Origin: Bog-473 sp963807775
GTDB taxonomy: Bacteria > Actinomycetota > Acidimicrobiia > Acidimicrobiales > RAAP-2
Reading direction: 5' to 3'
Assembly (NCBI GenBank): GCA_963807775.1
Contig: CAWECY010000016.1
Span: 163,192 to 227,191 of the forward strand
Length of the DNA: 64,000 nucleotides
Below, in pieces: positions 19,994 to 29,483 of the stretch. Under the pieces are notes generated by a model. That model saw only the letters and a program-made list of their open reading frames with translations, was not told the origin of the DNA and made no database searches. The position numbers and the translations under genes were made by a program. Position 1 is the first letter of the stretch. Every line of letters begins with the position of its first letter.

Positions 19994-21208
19994 TCAGTTG
20001 ATGTGGATACCCGAGATCGCCCGCGAGATCACCAGCCGCTGAATCTCGCTGGTCCCCTCGAAGATGGTGTAGATCTTCGAGTCCCGGTGCCACTGCTCGA
20101 CCGGGTTCTCGCGCACGTAGCCGTAGCCGCCCAGGATCTGGATGGCCTGCTCGGTCACCCACACGGCGTTCTCGCCGGCGTAGAGCTTCGACATCGAGCC
20201 CTCACCATTCTCGAACTTCTGCCCGGTCGAGGCCATGTTGGCGGCCCGGTGCACCAGCAGCCGGGCGGCGTCGGTGTGCATCTTCATGTCGGCCAGCTTG
20301 AAGGCGATGGCCTGGTTCTCGATGATGGCCCGGCCGAACTGGTGGCGTTCCTTGGCATACGCGAGCGAGTACTCATAGGCCGCCCGCGCGATGCCCACGG
20401 CCTGCGCCCCGACGATCGGACGTGACGCCTCGAACGTGGCCATGGCCGCCTGCGTGGACGTCTTCTTGCCCTCGCGGGCCCGGGCCAGCCGCTCGTCCAG
20501 CTTCTCCTTGCCGCCGAGCAGGCAGCGCCCCGGCACCCGGCAGTCGTCGAGCACGACCTCGGCCGTGTGCGAGGCCCGGATGCCCATCTTCTTGAACTTC
20601 TGCCCCTGCGAGATCCCCGGCGTCCCCTCGGGCACCACGAACGAGGCCTGCCCACGGCTGCCCAGGTCGTGGTCGACCGACAGCACGAGCACGTGCGTGT
20701 TGGCGATGCCGCCGTTGGTGATCCACGTCTTGGTGCCGTTGAGCACCCATTCGTCCTTGGCCTCGTCGTAGACCGCCCGCGACTTCAGCGAGGACACGTC
20801 GGACCCGGCGTCGGGCTCCGACACGCCGAACGCCGCCAGCTTGATGTCGTCGGGCGTCCCGAAGCACTGCGGGATCCACTCGCCGATCTGCTCGTGCGTG
20901 CCGTTGGCGAAGATGCCGGCCACGGCCAGCGTCGAGCCGAAGATGGCCAGCGCGATGCCGGCGTCACCCCACGACATCTCCTCGTTCACGAGGCACATCA
21001 ACAGCCCCGTCGGGTCCGAGAAGGCCTGGGCCACGAAGTCGAAGGAGTACAGCCCGATCTTGGCCGCCTCCTCGATGATGGGCCACGGCGTCTCCTCCCG
21101 CTCGTCCCACTCGGGTCCCGCCGGCCGGATCACGTTCTCGGCGAACTCGTGCACCCATTTCTGGATCTGGATCTGATCCTCGTTCAGTTCGAGCGAGAAA
21201 TCGGACAT
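19994..21208 (-). CDS. Acyl-CoA dehydrogenase
   Basis: 404 residues, full length. It has FGVSEPDAGSDVSSL (FAD/substrate region), TKTWITNGG, the domain 3 segment RHQFGRAIIENQAIAFKLADM and the C-terminal YTIFEGTSEIQRLVISR with the catalytic Glu of short/medium/glutaryl-type enzymes. ATG 21208 has a strong AAGGAGGA site. About 107 nt upstream lies a perfect 18-bp palindrome likely bound by a TetR-type lipid regulator. Acts in beta-oxidation of fatty or branched acyl-CoAs. Confidence 0.93.
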   Translation of the reverse strand: MSDFSLELNEDQIQIQKWVHEFAENVIRPAGPEWDEREETPWPIIEEAAKIGLYSFDFVAQAFSDPTGLLMCLVNEEMSWGDAGIALAIFGSTLAVAGIFANGTHEQIGEWIPQCFGTPDDIKLAAFGVSEPDAGSDVSSLKSRAVYDEAKDEWVLNGTKTWITNGGIANTHVLVLSVDHDLGSRGQASFVVPEGTPGISQGQKFKKMGIRASHTAEVVLDDCRVPGRCLLGGKEKLDERLARAREGKKTSTQAAMATFEASRPIVGAQAVGIARAAYEYSLAYAKERHQFGRAIIENQAIAFKLADMKMHTDAARLLVHRAANMASTGQKFENGEGSMSKLYAGENAVWVTEQAIQILGGYGYVRENPVEQWHRDSKIYTIFEGTSEIQRLVISRAISGIHIN

Positions 21209-21314
21209 CGCTGCTTCCTCCTTGGGCGTCCCGTCCACGCCGGGGCCGGTCGACAATCCACAACCGAGGAGCGAACGGCGCCCGCCCGGGCACGCAACCC
21301 CCAAAACGTCCCTC

Positions 21315-21332
21315 GGTTACTACACAGTAACC
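21315..21332. promoter_or_regulatory. Perfect inverted repeat, TetR-type operator candidate
   Basis: GGTTACTACACAGTAACC, two 7-bp arms around ACAC, in the 177-bp gap upstream of the acyl-CoA dehydrogenase. On the minus strand the right arm contains TAGTAAC, which could double as a -10 region. Confidence 0.65.
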
Positions 21333-21385
21333 AACGGCCGGCGCCGAGTCCAGCACCCCCCGGAATTCGGTCTCTGGCCTGGGCC

Positions 21386-22783
21386 TCAGCGGTGGATGGC
21401 GGTGCCCGAGGGGGTGTCCTCGACCGTCCAGCCGAGCGCCACCAGCTCGTCACGCAGATCGTCGGCCCGGGCGTAGTCCTTGCCTCGCCTCGCCTCGTCA
21501 CGTTCGGCGACCAGCCGGGCGGACGCCTCGTCCACCGCGCCGGACCCCGCCCGGAGGGACACGCCCAGCGCCCCCGACAACACGGCGGCCGACCGGGCCA
21601 GCCGCGCCCCCTCGGCCTCGTCGCCGGCGTCGGCCGCCGAGTGCGCGGCACTCACCAACTCGAAGATGCCGGCCAGAGCTGCGGGCGTGTCGAGGTCGTT
21701 GTCCATGCGCGCCTCGAACGCCTCCAGCGCGGCCGGATCGACGTCGACCGCGGGCACCACGCCCTTGACCACGAACCCGTCGGTCGTCTGCTCGAGCAAC
21801 CCACCGACGGAGAACCGCCGGGCCAGTGCGTCCAGACGATCCAGGGCCTTCTCGGCGTCGGCCAGGGTCTCGGGCGTCACCTCGATCGGTGACCGGTAGT
21901 GGGCCCGCAGCACCAGGATTCGGTAGGCCCGGGCGTCGTACCGGGACAACAGATCGGGCAGGGTCGCGAAGTTTCCGAGCGACTTGGACATCTTCGTGCC
22001 CTCGACCTCGACCCAGCCGTGGTGCATCCAGTAGCGGGCGAACTCCTTGCCGTCAGCCACGGCCTGGGCCCGCTCGTTCTCGTGGTGTGGGAACTTGAGG
22101 TCCTGTCCCCCGCCGTGCAGATCGAAGCCCTCGCCCAGCAGGTCGAGCGACATGACGACGCATTCGGTGTGCCAGCCGGGCCGGCCCGCGCCCCAAGGCG
22201 ACTCCCAGCTCGGCTCGCCCTCCTTGGCCTTCTTCCACAGCGCGAAGTCGAGCGGCGAGCGCTTGTCCTCGTTGGCCTCCACCCGTGCCCCGGACCGCAG
22301 CGAGTCGAGTGACTGCTGGGCCAAGAGGCCGTACCCCGGGACCTTGTCCACCTCGAGGTAGACGCCGTCGGCCGTCTCGTAGGCCACACCCCTGGACTGG
22401 AGCTCGCCCACCAGCTCGACCATGTCGTCGATGTACTCGGTCGCATGCGGCACCTCGTGAGGCCGCAAGTCGCCCAGCGCCTCCATCGCCTCCCACCAGC
22501 TGGCCTCGAATTCGGCCGCCACGTCGGCCTCGGTCCGACCCAACTCGTTGGCCCGCTTGATGATGTTGTCGTCGACGTCGGTGACGTTGGCCACATGGTG
22601 GACGTCAAGGCCCTCGAAGCTGAGATAGCGGCGCAGGATGTCGAAGGTCAGGTTGGCCCGGCCGTGCCCGATGTGGGGCAAGTCGTAGACGGTCGGGCCA
22701 CACACGTACATCGACACCTTGCCCTCGGTGCGCGGCTCGAACGGGCGCACGGTCCCGGTGGCGGTGTCGTGCAGGTGCAGCAT
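21386..22783 (-). CDS. cysS: Cysteinyl-tRNA synthetase
   Basis: 465 residues. Class I synthetase with VCGPTVYDLPHIGHGRA (HIGH motif, Cys as zinc ligand), the zinc-site residues GWHTECV and HHENERAQ, and KMSKS in GTKMSKSLGN. It charges tRNA-Cys. ATG 22783 fits the family N-terminus (LHLHDTATG); MshC, the related mycothiol ligase, is excluded by overall length and C-terminal domain. Divergent from valS with only 20 bp between start codons. A TACCGT hexamer lies exactly 6 nt before the ATG. Confidence 0.96.
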   Translation of the reverse strand: MLHLHDTATGTVRPFEPRTEGKVSMYVCGPTVYDLPHIGHGRANLTFDILRRYLSFEGLDVHHVANVTDVDDNIIKRANELGRTEADVAAEFEASWWEAMEALGDLRPHEVPHATEYIDDMVELVGELQSRGVAYETADGVYLEVDKVPGYGLLAQQSLDSLRSGARVEANEDKRSPLDFALWKKAKEGEPSWESPWGAGRPGWHTECVVMSLDLLGEGFDLHGGGQDLKFPHHENERAQAVADGKEFARYWMHHGWVEVEGTKMSKSLGNFATLPDLLSRYDARAYRILVLRAHYRSPIEVTPETLADAEKALDRLDALARRFSVGGLLEQTTDGFVVKGVVPAVDVDPAALEAFEARMDNDLDTPAALAGIFELVSAAHSAADAGDEAEGARLARSAAVLSGALGVSLRAGSGAVDEASARLVAERDEARRGKDYARADDLRDELVALGWTVEDTPSGTAIHR

Positions 22784-22788
22784 CCAGG

Positions 22789-22795
22789 TACGGTA
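22789..22795. promoter_or_regulatory. Shared -10-like element in the 20-bp cysS/valS divergent gap
   Basis: TACGGTA reads TANNNT on both strands: TACCGT toward cysS with 6 nt to its ATG, and TACGGT toward valS with 9 nt to its ATG. No ribosome sites fit in the gap, so leaderless transcription from overlapping promoters is inferred. Confidence 0.45.
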
Positions 22796-22803
22796 ACCCG
22801 ATC

Positions 22804-25360
22804 ATGTCCGCCCCCTTGACCGGTACACCCGGCGCGCCCCGCGTGCCCGACAAGCCCAGCCTCGACGGGCTCGAGCAGCGCTGGTCCGCGGTCTGGGAGG
22901 AGGCCGGCACCTACCGCTTCGACCCCTCCGCCACCCGGGCCGAGGTCTTCTCCATCGACACTCCCCCGCCCACCGTGTCGGGCTCCCTGCACATGGGGTC
23001 GGTCTTCGGCTACGTCCAGACCGACGCCATCGCCCGCTACCGCCGCATGCGGGGCTGGAAGCTCTTCTACCCCATGGGGTGGGACGACAACGGGCTGCCC
23101 ACCGAGCGCCGGGTGCAGACCTACTACGGCGTCACCTGCGACCCGTCACTCGCCTACGACTCCGACTTCTCACCGCCCGAGGAGCCCGGCCGTGAGGACG
23201 TCGGGGTCAGCCGCCCCAACTTCATCGCGCTGTGCCACGAGCTCACCGCCCAGGACGAGCAGGCCTTCGAGGACCTGTGGCGCCGCGTCGGGCTCTCGGT
23301 CGACTGGACCCGCACCTACGCCACCATTGACGACACGGCCCGGCGCACGAGCCAGCGCATGTTCCTGCACAACCTGGCGCGGGGCGAGGCCTACACGTCG
23401 GAGGCGCCCACCATGTGGGACGTCGACTACCAGACGGCGGTGGCCCAGGCCGAGATGGAGGACAAGGAGCAACGGGGCGCCTATCATCGCCTGCGCTTCG
23501 ACGACATCGAGATCGAGACGACACGCCCCGAGCTGGTGGCCGCCTGCGTGGCCCTGGTGGCCCACCCCGACGACGAGCGCTACACGTCCCGCTTCGGCAC
23601 CTCCGTCCACACACCCCTCTTCGGCGTGGAGGTGCCGGTGTTGGCCCACCGCCTGGCCGAGCCGGACAAGGGCACGGGCATCGCCATGATCTGCACCTTC
23701 GGCGACATCACCGACGTGGTGTGGTGGCGCGAGCTCGACCTGCCCACCCGCTCCATCATCACCCGGACCGGTCGCATCACCGAGACCCCGCCGGCCGGCG
23801 TGCCCGACAACGAAGCCTGGCGCGCCATCGCCGGCAAGACGGTCAAGCAGGCCCAGCGGGCCACGGTCGAGCTGCTCGCCGCTTCCGGCGAGATGGTCGG
23901 CGAGCCCCGGCCCGTCACCCACCCGGTGAAGTTCTACGAGCGCGGCGACCGCCCGCTCGAGATCGTGACCAGCCGTCAGTGGTTCATCCGCAACGGTGGC
24001 CGCGACGACGCGCTGCGCCGCCGCCTGCTCGAACGCGCCACCGAGCTCGACTGGCACCCGCCCTACATGAAGGTGCGCTTCGACGACTGGGTCAACGGCC
24101 TCAACGGCGACTGGCTGATCAGCCGCCAGCGCTTCTTCGGCGTGCCCATCCCGGTCTGGTACCCGCTCGGCCCCGACGGCGACCCCGATCACGACCGCCC
24201 GATCGTGCCCGACGAGGCGCGCCTGCCGGTCGACCCGACCACCGACGTGCCCGAGGGCTACACGGCCGACCAGCGCGGCGTGCCGGGCGGGTTCACGGGT
24301 GACCCCGACGTCATGGACACCTGGGCCACCTCCTCGGTGACGCCCCAGATCGCCTGCGGCTGGGTGGACGACCCCGCCCTCTTCGCCGCCACCTTCCCCA
24401 TGGACCTGCGCCCGCAGGGGCCGGAGATCATCCGCACCTGGCTCTTCTCCACCCTGTTGCGTTCACACCTCGAACACGACACCGTGCCCTGGCGCCACAC
24501 CACCATCAACGGCTGGATCCTCGACCCGGACCGCAAGAAGATGTCCAAGTCGAAGGGCAACGTCGTCACCCCGGTGGCCCTGCTCGACGAGTTCGGCTCC
24601 GACGCCGTGCGCTACTGGGCCTGCAACGGCCGGCCCGGGACGGACACGGCGCTCGACATGGGCGTCATGAAGATCGGGCGGCGCCTGGCCATCAAAGTGC
24701 TCAACGCGTCGAAGTTCGCCCTGGGGCGCCTGGGCGAGGGCCCGGTGCCGGGGATCGACGCCGTGCACGACGCCGCTCGACACGGCACTGCTGGCCCAGC
24801 TGGCCCAGCTGGTCGAGGCGACCACGGCGGCGCACGAAGGCTTCGACTACGCCCGGGCGCTCGAGCTGACCGAGGGCTTCTTCTGGTCCTTCTGCGACGA
24901 CTACGTCGAGCTGGTGAAGACCCGCGCCTACGGCGAGGGCTCGGCCACGGGCGCCGACTCGGCCCGGGCCACCCTGGCCGTCGCCCTGTCCGCCCTGCAC
25001 CGCCTCTTCGCACCGTTCCTGCCCTTCGTCACCGAGGAGGTCTGGAACTGGTGGCAGGTGGGATCGGTGCACGCGGCGCCGTGGCCCACCGTCGACGAGA
25101 TCGGCCCGCACGCCGGTGCCCGGCCCGACGTGCTGGACGTGGCCGCCGCCGTGCTGAGCGCCGTGCGGCGCGAGAAGACGGAGCACAAGCTGTCGATGCG
25201 GGCGCGGGTGGCCACGCTGACCGTGACCGGCCAGCCGGGCGTGCTCGAAGACGTCGAGGCCGCCCGCGGCGACATCGTCGACGCGGGCGGGGTCGACAAC
25301 CTGGTGACCGAAGAGGGCGACGCGCTCTCGGTGAGGGTGGAGTTGGCCGACGAGGTCTGA
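22804..25360 (+). CDS. valS: Valyl-tRNA synthetase, frame broken by one inserted base near 24772
   Basis: About 851 residues when repaired. Class I synthetase: PTVSGSLHMGSVFGY (HIGH motif as HMGS), WDDNGLPTERRVQ, editing domain with the TTRPE-like IETTRPELVAAC, and KKMSKSKGNVV. Up to DAVHDA the frame of ATG 22804 holds; then one extra base near 24772 moves the protein to PLDTALLAQLAQLVEATTAAHE and on to the anticodon-binding and C-terminal part ending at 25360. Because ValS is essential and both halves are well preserved, an assembly error is far likelier than a pseudogene. The local sequence is CG-rich (GACGCCGCTC). Confidence 0.92.
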
Positions 25361-25377
25361 CCCACAAAAGCAGGAGG

Positions 25378-26766
25378 TCAGACTCCGGGTTGCGACTCCA
25401 TGTCGGAAAGATCCCGCGTGGAGGGCGGGACGTCCATCGCCTCGGACGTCTTGGCGGCCGCGGCGGCGAAGCGGGCCGCGTCGAGGAAGTCGCCCACGCC
25501 CGATGTGGTGGCCTGGCAACGCAGCGAGGCCAGGATGTCAAAGGCATGCTGGGCCAGAGGTAGCTCGGCGTAGGCCACGGGCCGGGCCGAGACGCCCCGC
25601 AGGCGCTCGACGAAGACGCGGGCCACCTCCACCGGCACCAGGGTGTCGTTGGTGCCCTGGAGGACGTAGAAGGGCGGCGCGTCGGCGTTGACCCGGAACA
25701 CCGGCGAGGCCGCCTCGAAGACCTCGGGGTGCTCGGCGTAGCTGGTCTTCATGACGGTCTTCTCCAGCATCTCGAGCATCCCGCCGCCGTACTTGCCCGC
25801 CATGTCCGGCGCGCCGGTCATGTCGTGGACGCCGTAGAAGGGGACGCAGGCGTCGACGGTCGTGTCGGCGTCCTCGAAGCCGGGCTGGAAGGCGGGGTCC
25901 CCCGGAGTGAGCGCGAGCAACGCGCAGAGGTGGCCGCCGGCCGAGCCGCCGCTGACGGCCACGAAGTCGGGGTCACCGCCGTACTCGGCGATGTGCTCCT
26001 TGACCCAGGCCACGGCGCGCTTGCAGTCGACGATGTGGTCGGGCCAGACCGACTTGGGACTGAGGCGGTAGTTGATGGAGACGCAGACCCAGCCCCGGTC
26101 CACCAGCTCGAACATCATGGGCTTGCCCTGCTCGCGCTTGTCACCGATGACCCAGGCGCCGCCGTGGATGTACACCATGACCGGCGCGCCCTGCGGCGGG
26201 GCCGGGCGCGACCGGTAGATGTCGAGGCGATGGCGCTTGATCCCGTCGCCCCAGTAGTCGACGTTGGAGGTGACCTGGACGGCGCGCGACTTGAAGGGGA
26301 AGGCCCGGGTCACCCGCCACCACTTGCCCCAGGTCGGCTCGGTGGGGCGGGCCGGGACCGGGAAGGCCGCGCTGCGCACCTCGTCGAGTGAGGCGGCCAC
26401 CACGTGGGCCGCCCGCTGGCCGGAGAGGCCGAGCCCGACGAGGCCGATCCACTCGGCGATGGCCAAACCCAGGCCCAGCCAGCCGGCCCAGCCGTCGAGC
26501 GCCCCGCCCCAGATGAACAGGGCGGTGGCGATCATCTGCCAGACGATGGTCTGGAAGGCCAGCTCGTTGGGGATCCAGGCCAGGGAGAAGCTCATGACGG
26601 TGAGCGGTTCTCTGCGGATGGGGTGGTAGGCCAGCAGCACGGCGACACCCCCCACCAGGGTGACGATCAGGAAGGCGTATGGCACCCCCACATAATCGCC
26701 CGTACAGGCCTTCGGGCGCAGATCCGTGGCCTCCCCAGACGGAAAGCCGTGGAATTCGCGCACCAC
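25378..26766 (-). CDS. Alpha/beta hydrolase (HSL-type esterase/lipase) with N-terminal membrane segments
   Basis: 462 residues. Three or four hydrophobic segments occupy about 25-115, followed by an HSL-family catalytic domain: oxyanion-hole YIHGGAWV, nucleophile elbow SGGSAGG, Asp in QGTNDTLVP and His in AQHAFD. The membrane-anchored esterase probably acts on acylglycerols or other lipids and faces wax ester synthase divergently. The start is uncertain: GTG 26766 gives the longest form, GTG 26691 begins just before the first hydrophobic segment; neither has a clear ribosome site. Convergent with valS, 17 bp apart. Confidence 0.85.
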   Translation of the reverse strand: MVREFHGFPSGEATDLRPKACTGDYVGVPYAFLIVTLVGGVAVLLAYHPIRREPLTVMSFSLAWIPNELAFQTIVWQMIATALFIWGGALDGWAGWLGLGLAIAEWIGLVGLGLSGQRAAHVVAASLDEVRSAAFPVPARPTEPTWGKWWRVTRAFPFKSRAVQVTSNVDYWGDGIKRHRLDIYRSRPAPPQGAPVMVYIHGGAWVIGDKREQGKPMMFELVDRGWVCVSINYRLSPKSVWPDHIVDCKRAVAWVKEHIAEYGGDPDFVAVSGGSAGGHLCALLALTPGDPAFQPGFEDADTTVDACVPFYGVHDMTGAPDMAGKYGGGMLEMLEKTVMKTSYAEHPEVFEAASPVFRVNADAPPFYVLQGTNDTLVPVEVARVFVERLRGVSARPVAYAELPLAQHAFDILASLRCQATTSGVGDFLDAARFAAAAAKTSEAMDVPPSTRDLSDMESQPGV

Positions 26767-26833
26767 TAGCGCCAGACGGGCGTTGGTGAAAGGTTATGCA
26801 GGGAAGCCAATTTGGCTTTGACCAAGGAGGGTC

Positions 26834-28354
26834 ATGTCCCCCGAACGCTTGACCGGGCTCGATGCCAGCTTCCTCTACATGGAGACGCCGACGATGCACC
26901 TGCACGTCGCCATGGCCGCGGTCTTCGACCCGTCGACGGTTCCTGGGGGCTACTCGTTCCAGCGGGTCCGCCAGATGATCGACGGGCGGATCCCCCAGGC
27001 CCCGGTCTTCCAGCGCCGCCTGGTCGAGGTGCCCATGCGGCTCGGCCACCCGGTGTGGGTCGACGACCCCGAGTTCGACATCGACAACCACCTCCGGCGG
27101 GCCGCCCTCCCCTCCCCCGGAGGCATGCGTGAGCTCGGCGACTTCGCCGCCGACGTCATCAGCCGCCAACTGCACCGCGACCGCCCCCTGTGGGAGATGT
27201 GGATCGTCGAGGGGCTGGAGGACGGCAAAATCGCCCTCGTCACCAAGATGCACCACAGCACGATCGACGGCGTCTCGGGCGCCGAGCTGCTGGGCATCCT
27301 GTTCGACCTCGAGCCCGAGCCTGCCGGGGCGCAGCCCGAAACCGAGAGGCAGCTCGACACCCGCATCCCGTCGGGGCTGGAGCTGGTGTCGCAGGCGATG
27401 ATGTCGAGCCTGGTGGCCCCGTTCGACGTCGGCCGCATGATGCTGCGCACGGTGCGGAGCATCTTCGGCGTGCGCCAGGTGCGCCGGAACGAGTCCTTCC
27501 GCAGCGGTGCCCTGCCCCTGACCGCGCCGCGCACCTCCATCAACGCCGCCGTGCATGCCCGGCGCCGGGTGGCGTTCGCCGCCGCCAGCCTCGAGGACGC
27601 CAAGGCGCTCAAGAACAAGATGGGCACGACGGTCAACGACGTCGTCCTGGCCATGTGCGCCGGCGCGCTGCGCACGTACCTGCTGGCGGGCGACGAGCTG
27701 CCCGAGATCCCGCTGGTGTCCGTCGTACCGGTGTCGGTGACGCCCGACGTCGCCGAGCTGAAGGGCTCCAACAAAGTATCGAGCATGTTCGTGCAGTTGC
27801 CCTGCCAGCTCGAAGACCCGCTGGAGCGGCTGCAGGTGATCCACGAAGGCACCAAGGGGGCCAAGGAGGAGCACAAGGCCCTCGGGGCGACCACCCTTCA
27901 GAATTGGGCCGAGCATGCCTCGCCGAACCTCGCCGCGGCGGCGGCGCGTCTGTACACCGGAATGCGGCTGGCCGACCGGCACCGGCCGGTGGCCAACCTG
28001 GTGGTGTCCAACGTGCCCGGACCCGACTTCCCGCTGTACCTCGGCGGCAGCGAGCTGCTCGGGATGTTCCCGCTCGGACCCGTTATGGACGGTATGGGCC
28101 TGAATATCACGATCATGAGCTACCGGGGCGTCTTGTACTGGGGCTTCGCCTCCGACTCGCGGGCCGTGCCCCGCCTCTGGGACATCGCCGCCGCCGTGCC
28201 CCACGCGCTCAGCGAGATGGTGGAGGCGGCCGGGCTGGAGCCCCAGCCCTTCGACGTCCCCATCCACCTCGGGCCGGGCATGCCCCCGACGGCGCACTGG
28301 GTCCGCACCGCGGCGTCACTCCGAAGCGAGGAGACCGGTACCGTTAGTGCATGA
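26834..28354 (+). CDS. Wax ester synthase / diacylglycerol acyltransferase (WS/DGAT)
   Basis: 506 residues. The active-site HHSTIDG (His140, His141, Asp145) and the N-terminal LTGLDASFLYMETPTMHLHV are diagnostic, as is NVPGPDFPLYLGG in the C-terminal half. The enzyme esterifies diacylglycerol or fatty alcohols with acyl-CoA to make storage triacylglycerol or wax esters. ATG 26834 has an AAGGAGG site. Its stop overlaps the VOC-protein ATG (ATGA). The lipase on the other side of the divergent promoter could mobilise the same lipids. Confidence 0.95.
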   Translation: MSPERLTGLDASFLYMETPTMHLHVAMAAVFDPSTVPGGYSFQRVRQMIDGRIPQAPVFQRRLVEVPMRLGHPVWVDDPEFDIDNHLRRAALPSPGGMRELGDFAADVISRQLHRDRPLWEMWIVEGLEDGKIALVTKMHHSTIDGVSGAELLGILFDLEPEPAGAQPETERQLDTRIPSGLELVSQAMMSSLVAPFDVGRMMLRTVRSIFGVRQVRRNESFRSGALPLTAPRTSINAAVHARRRVAFAAASLEDAKALKNKMGTTVNDVVLAMCAGALRTYLLAGDELPEIPLVSVVPVSVTPDVAELKGSNKVSSMFVQLPCQLEDPLERLQVIHEGTKGAKEEHKALGATTLQNWAEHASPNLAAAAARLYTGMRLADRHRPVANLVVSNVPGPDFPLYLGGSELLGMFPLGPVMDGMGLNITIMSYRGVLYWGFASDSRAVPRLWDIAAAVPHALSEMVEAAGLEPQPFDVPIHLGPGMPPTAHWVRTAASLRSEETGTVSA

Positions 28355-28809
28355 CGGTCAAGGAGCTCGGGCATCTCGTGCTGTACGTGAGGGACGTCGG
28401 CCGGTCGGCCGCCTTCTACCGGGACGTGCTCGGGTGGCGCCAGGTCATGCCCGAGCCGGGGCAGGACCCGGTCGGTGCGGTCGCGTTCTCTTCCGGACGG
28501 ACGCACCACGAGCTGCTGCTCATTGAGGTCGGCGCGGACGCCACGCCCATCCCCGGGGGCCGTCGGGTCGGCCTCTACCACTTCGGGCTGAGGGTCGGCG
28601 ACACCGACGACGACCTGCGCGCCGTGCTGGCCGCGGTCGAGGCCGCCGGGGCGACCGTCGTGGGTGCGTCGGACCACACGGTCACGCACAGCCTCTACAT
28701 CCTCGACCCGGACGGCAACGAGATCGAGCTGTACATCGACGTGCCCGGCGTCGACTGGAAGTCGGAGCCGGCGCTGATCGCGGCGCCCATCCGCCCGCTG
28801 CGGCTCTGA
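28351..28809 (+). CDS. VOC-superfamily protein (glyoxalase/extradiol-dioxygenase fold)
   Basis: 152 residues in two beta-alpha-beta modules: ELGHLVLYVRDVGRSAAFYRDVLGW at the start (His8 a likely metal ligand; shown in part as LYVRDVGRSAAFYRDVLGW), LYHFGLRV in the middle and YILDPDGNEIELYID with a metal-binding Glu. Reaction unknown; candidates include glyoxalase, dioxygenase or epimerase. It overlaps the WS/DGAT stop by 4 nt and is 29 nt before tsaC, so it lies in one operon with both. Confidence 0.88.
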   Translation: MTVKELGHLVLYVRDVGRSAAFYRDVLGWRQVMPEPGQDPVGAVAFSSGRTHHELLLIEVGADATPIPGGRRVGLYHFGLRVGDTDDDLRAVLAAVEAAGATVVGASDHTVTHSLYILDPDGNEIELYIDVPGVDWKSEPALIAAPIRPLRL

Positions 28810-28838
28810 ATCATCCCGACGAGGCTTGGGGAGCGGCG

Positions 28839-29483
28839 TTGGTCGAGGTGAAGATGGTGCGCGCCGACGATCAGGGCGCGGTGGTGGCGACGGCCTCGGC
28901 GCTGCGCGCCGGCGGCGTGATCGTCGTGCCGACCGACACGGTGTACGGGCTGGCCGCTTTGCCCGCTGACGCCGGTGCCGTGTCGGCCGTCTTCCGCGCC
29001 AAGGCCCGGCCGGAGGGCATGCACCTGCCCGTGCTGGCGGCGTCGATCGGTCAGGTGCGGGCGCTCGGTGTGGCGTGGACGGAGGCGGCGGAGCTGTTGG
29101 CGCGGCGGTGGTGGCCGGGGCCGTTGACCCTGGCCTTCGGCTTCGTGGACGGCGCACCGCGTCCCTCGTGGCTGGCGGGCCGGACGGAGGTGGCGGTGCG
29201 CATCCCCGACCATGCGTTTTTGCGCTCGCTGCTGGCCGAGACGGGCCCGCTGGCGGTCACGAGCGCCAACCGGCACGGAGCGCCGACGGCGCGCCACGCC
29301 GACGAGGTGGCCGTCGGCCTGGCCTCGGCGGTCGAGCTGATCGTCGACGGCGGGCCGCTGACCGAGGTGCCGTCGACGTTGGTGAGCGTCTCGGGGCCGG
29401 CCGCGGTCATTGAGCGTGAGGGCGCCATCTCCCGGGACGAGGTGGAGGCGGCGCTGGCCGGCGCTGGCGGGGTGGGCTCGTGA
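28839..29483 (+). CDS. tsaC: L-threonylcarbamoyladenylate synthase (Sua5/YrdC/TsaC)
   Basis: 214 residues. GGVIVVPTDTVYGLAALPAD, RAKARPEGMHLPVLAAS and WPGPLTLAF are the ATP/bicarbonate/threonine-binding segments, and TSANRHGAPTARHADEV ends the core. It makes threonylcarbamoyl-AMP for t6A37 in tRNA. TTG 28839 has a GGGGAG site 7 nt before it; ATG 28854 with GAGG upstream is an alternative that removes five residues. The partner tsaD follows with a 4-nt overlap. Confidence 0.92.
   Translation: MVEVKMVRADDQGAVVATASALRAGGVIVVPTDTVYGLAALPADAGAVSAVFRAKARPEGMHLPVLAASIGQVRALGVAWTEAAELLARRWWPGPLTLAFGFVDGAPRPSWLAGRTEVAVRIPDHAFLRSLLAETGPLAVTSANRHGAPTARHADEVAVGLASAVELIVDGGPLTEVPSTLVSVSGPAAVIEREGAISRDEVEAALAGAGGVGS

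Noticed and set aside
24760..24790. Programmed frameshift in valS
   Set aside because: No slippery heptamer or downstream structure typical of recoding, and five similar indels occur in unrelated genes, so sequencing error is simpler.
26141..28297. Minus-strand open frame of 718 codons across WS/DGAT
   Set aside because: No recognisable domain in most of it; its C-terminal part is an out-of-frame shadow of the esterase and the rest is antisense to an intact enzyme.
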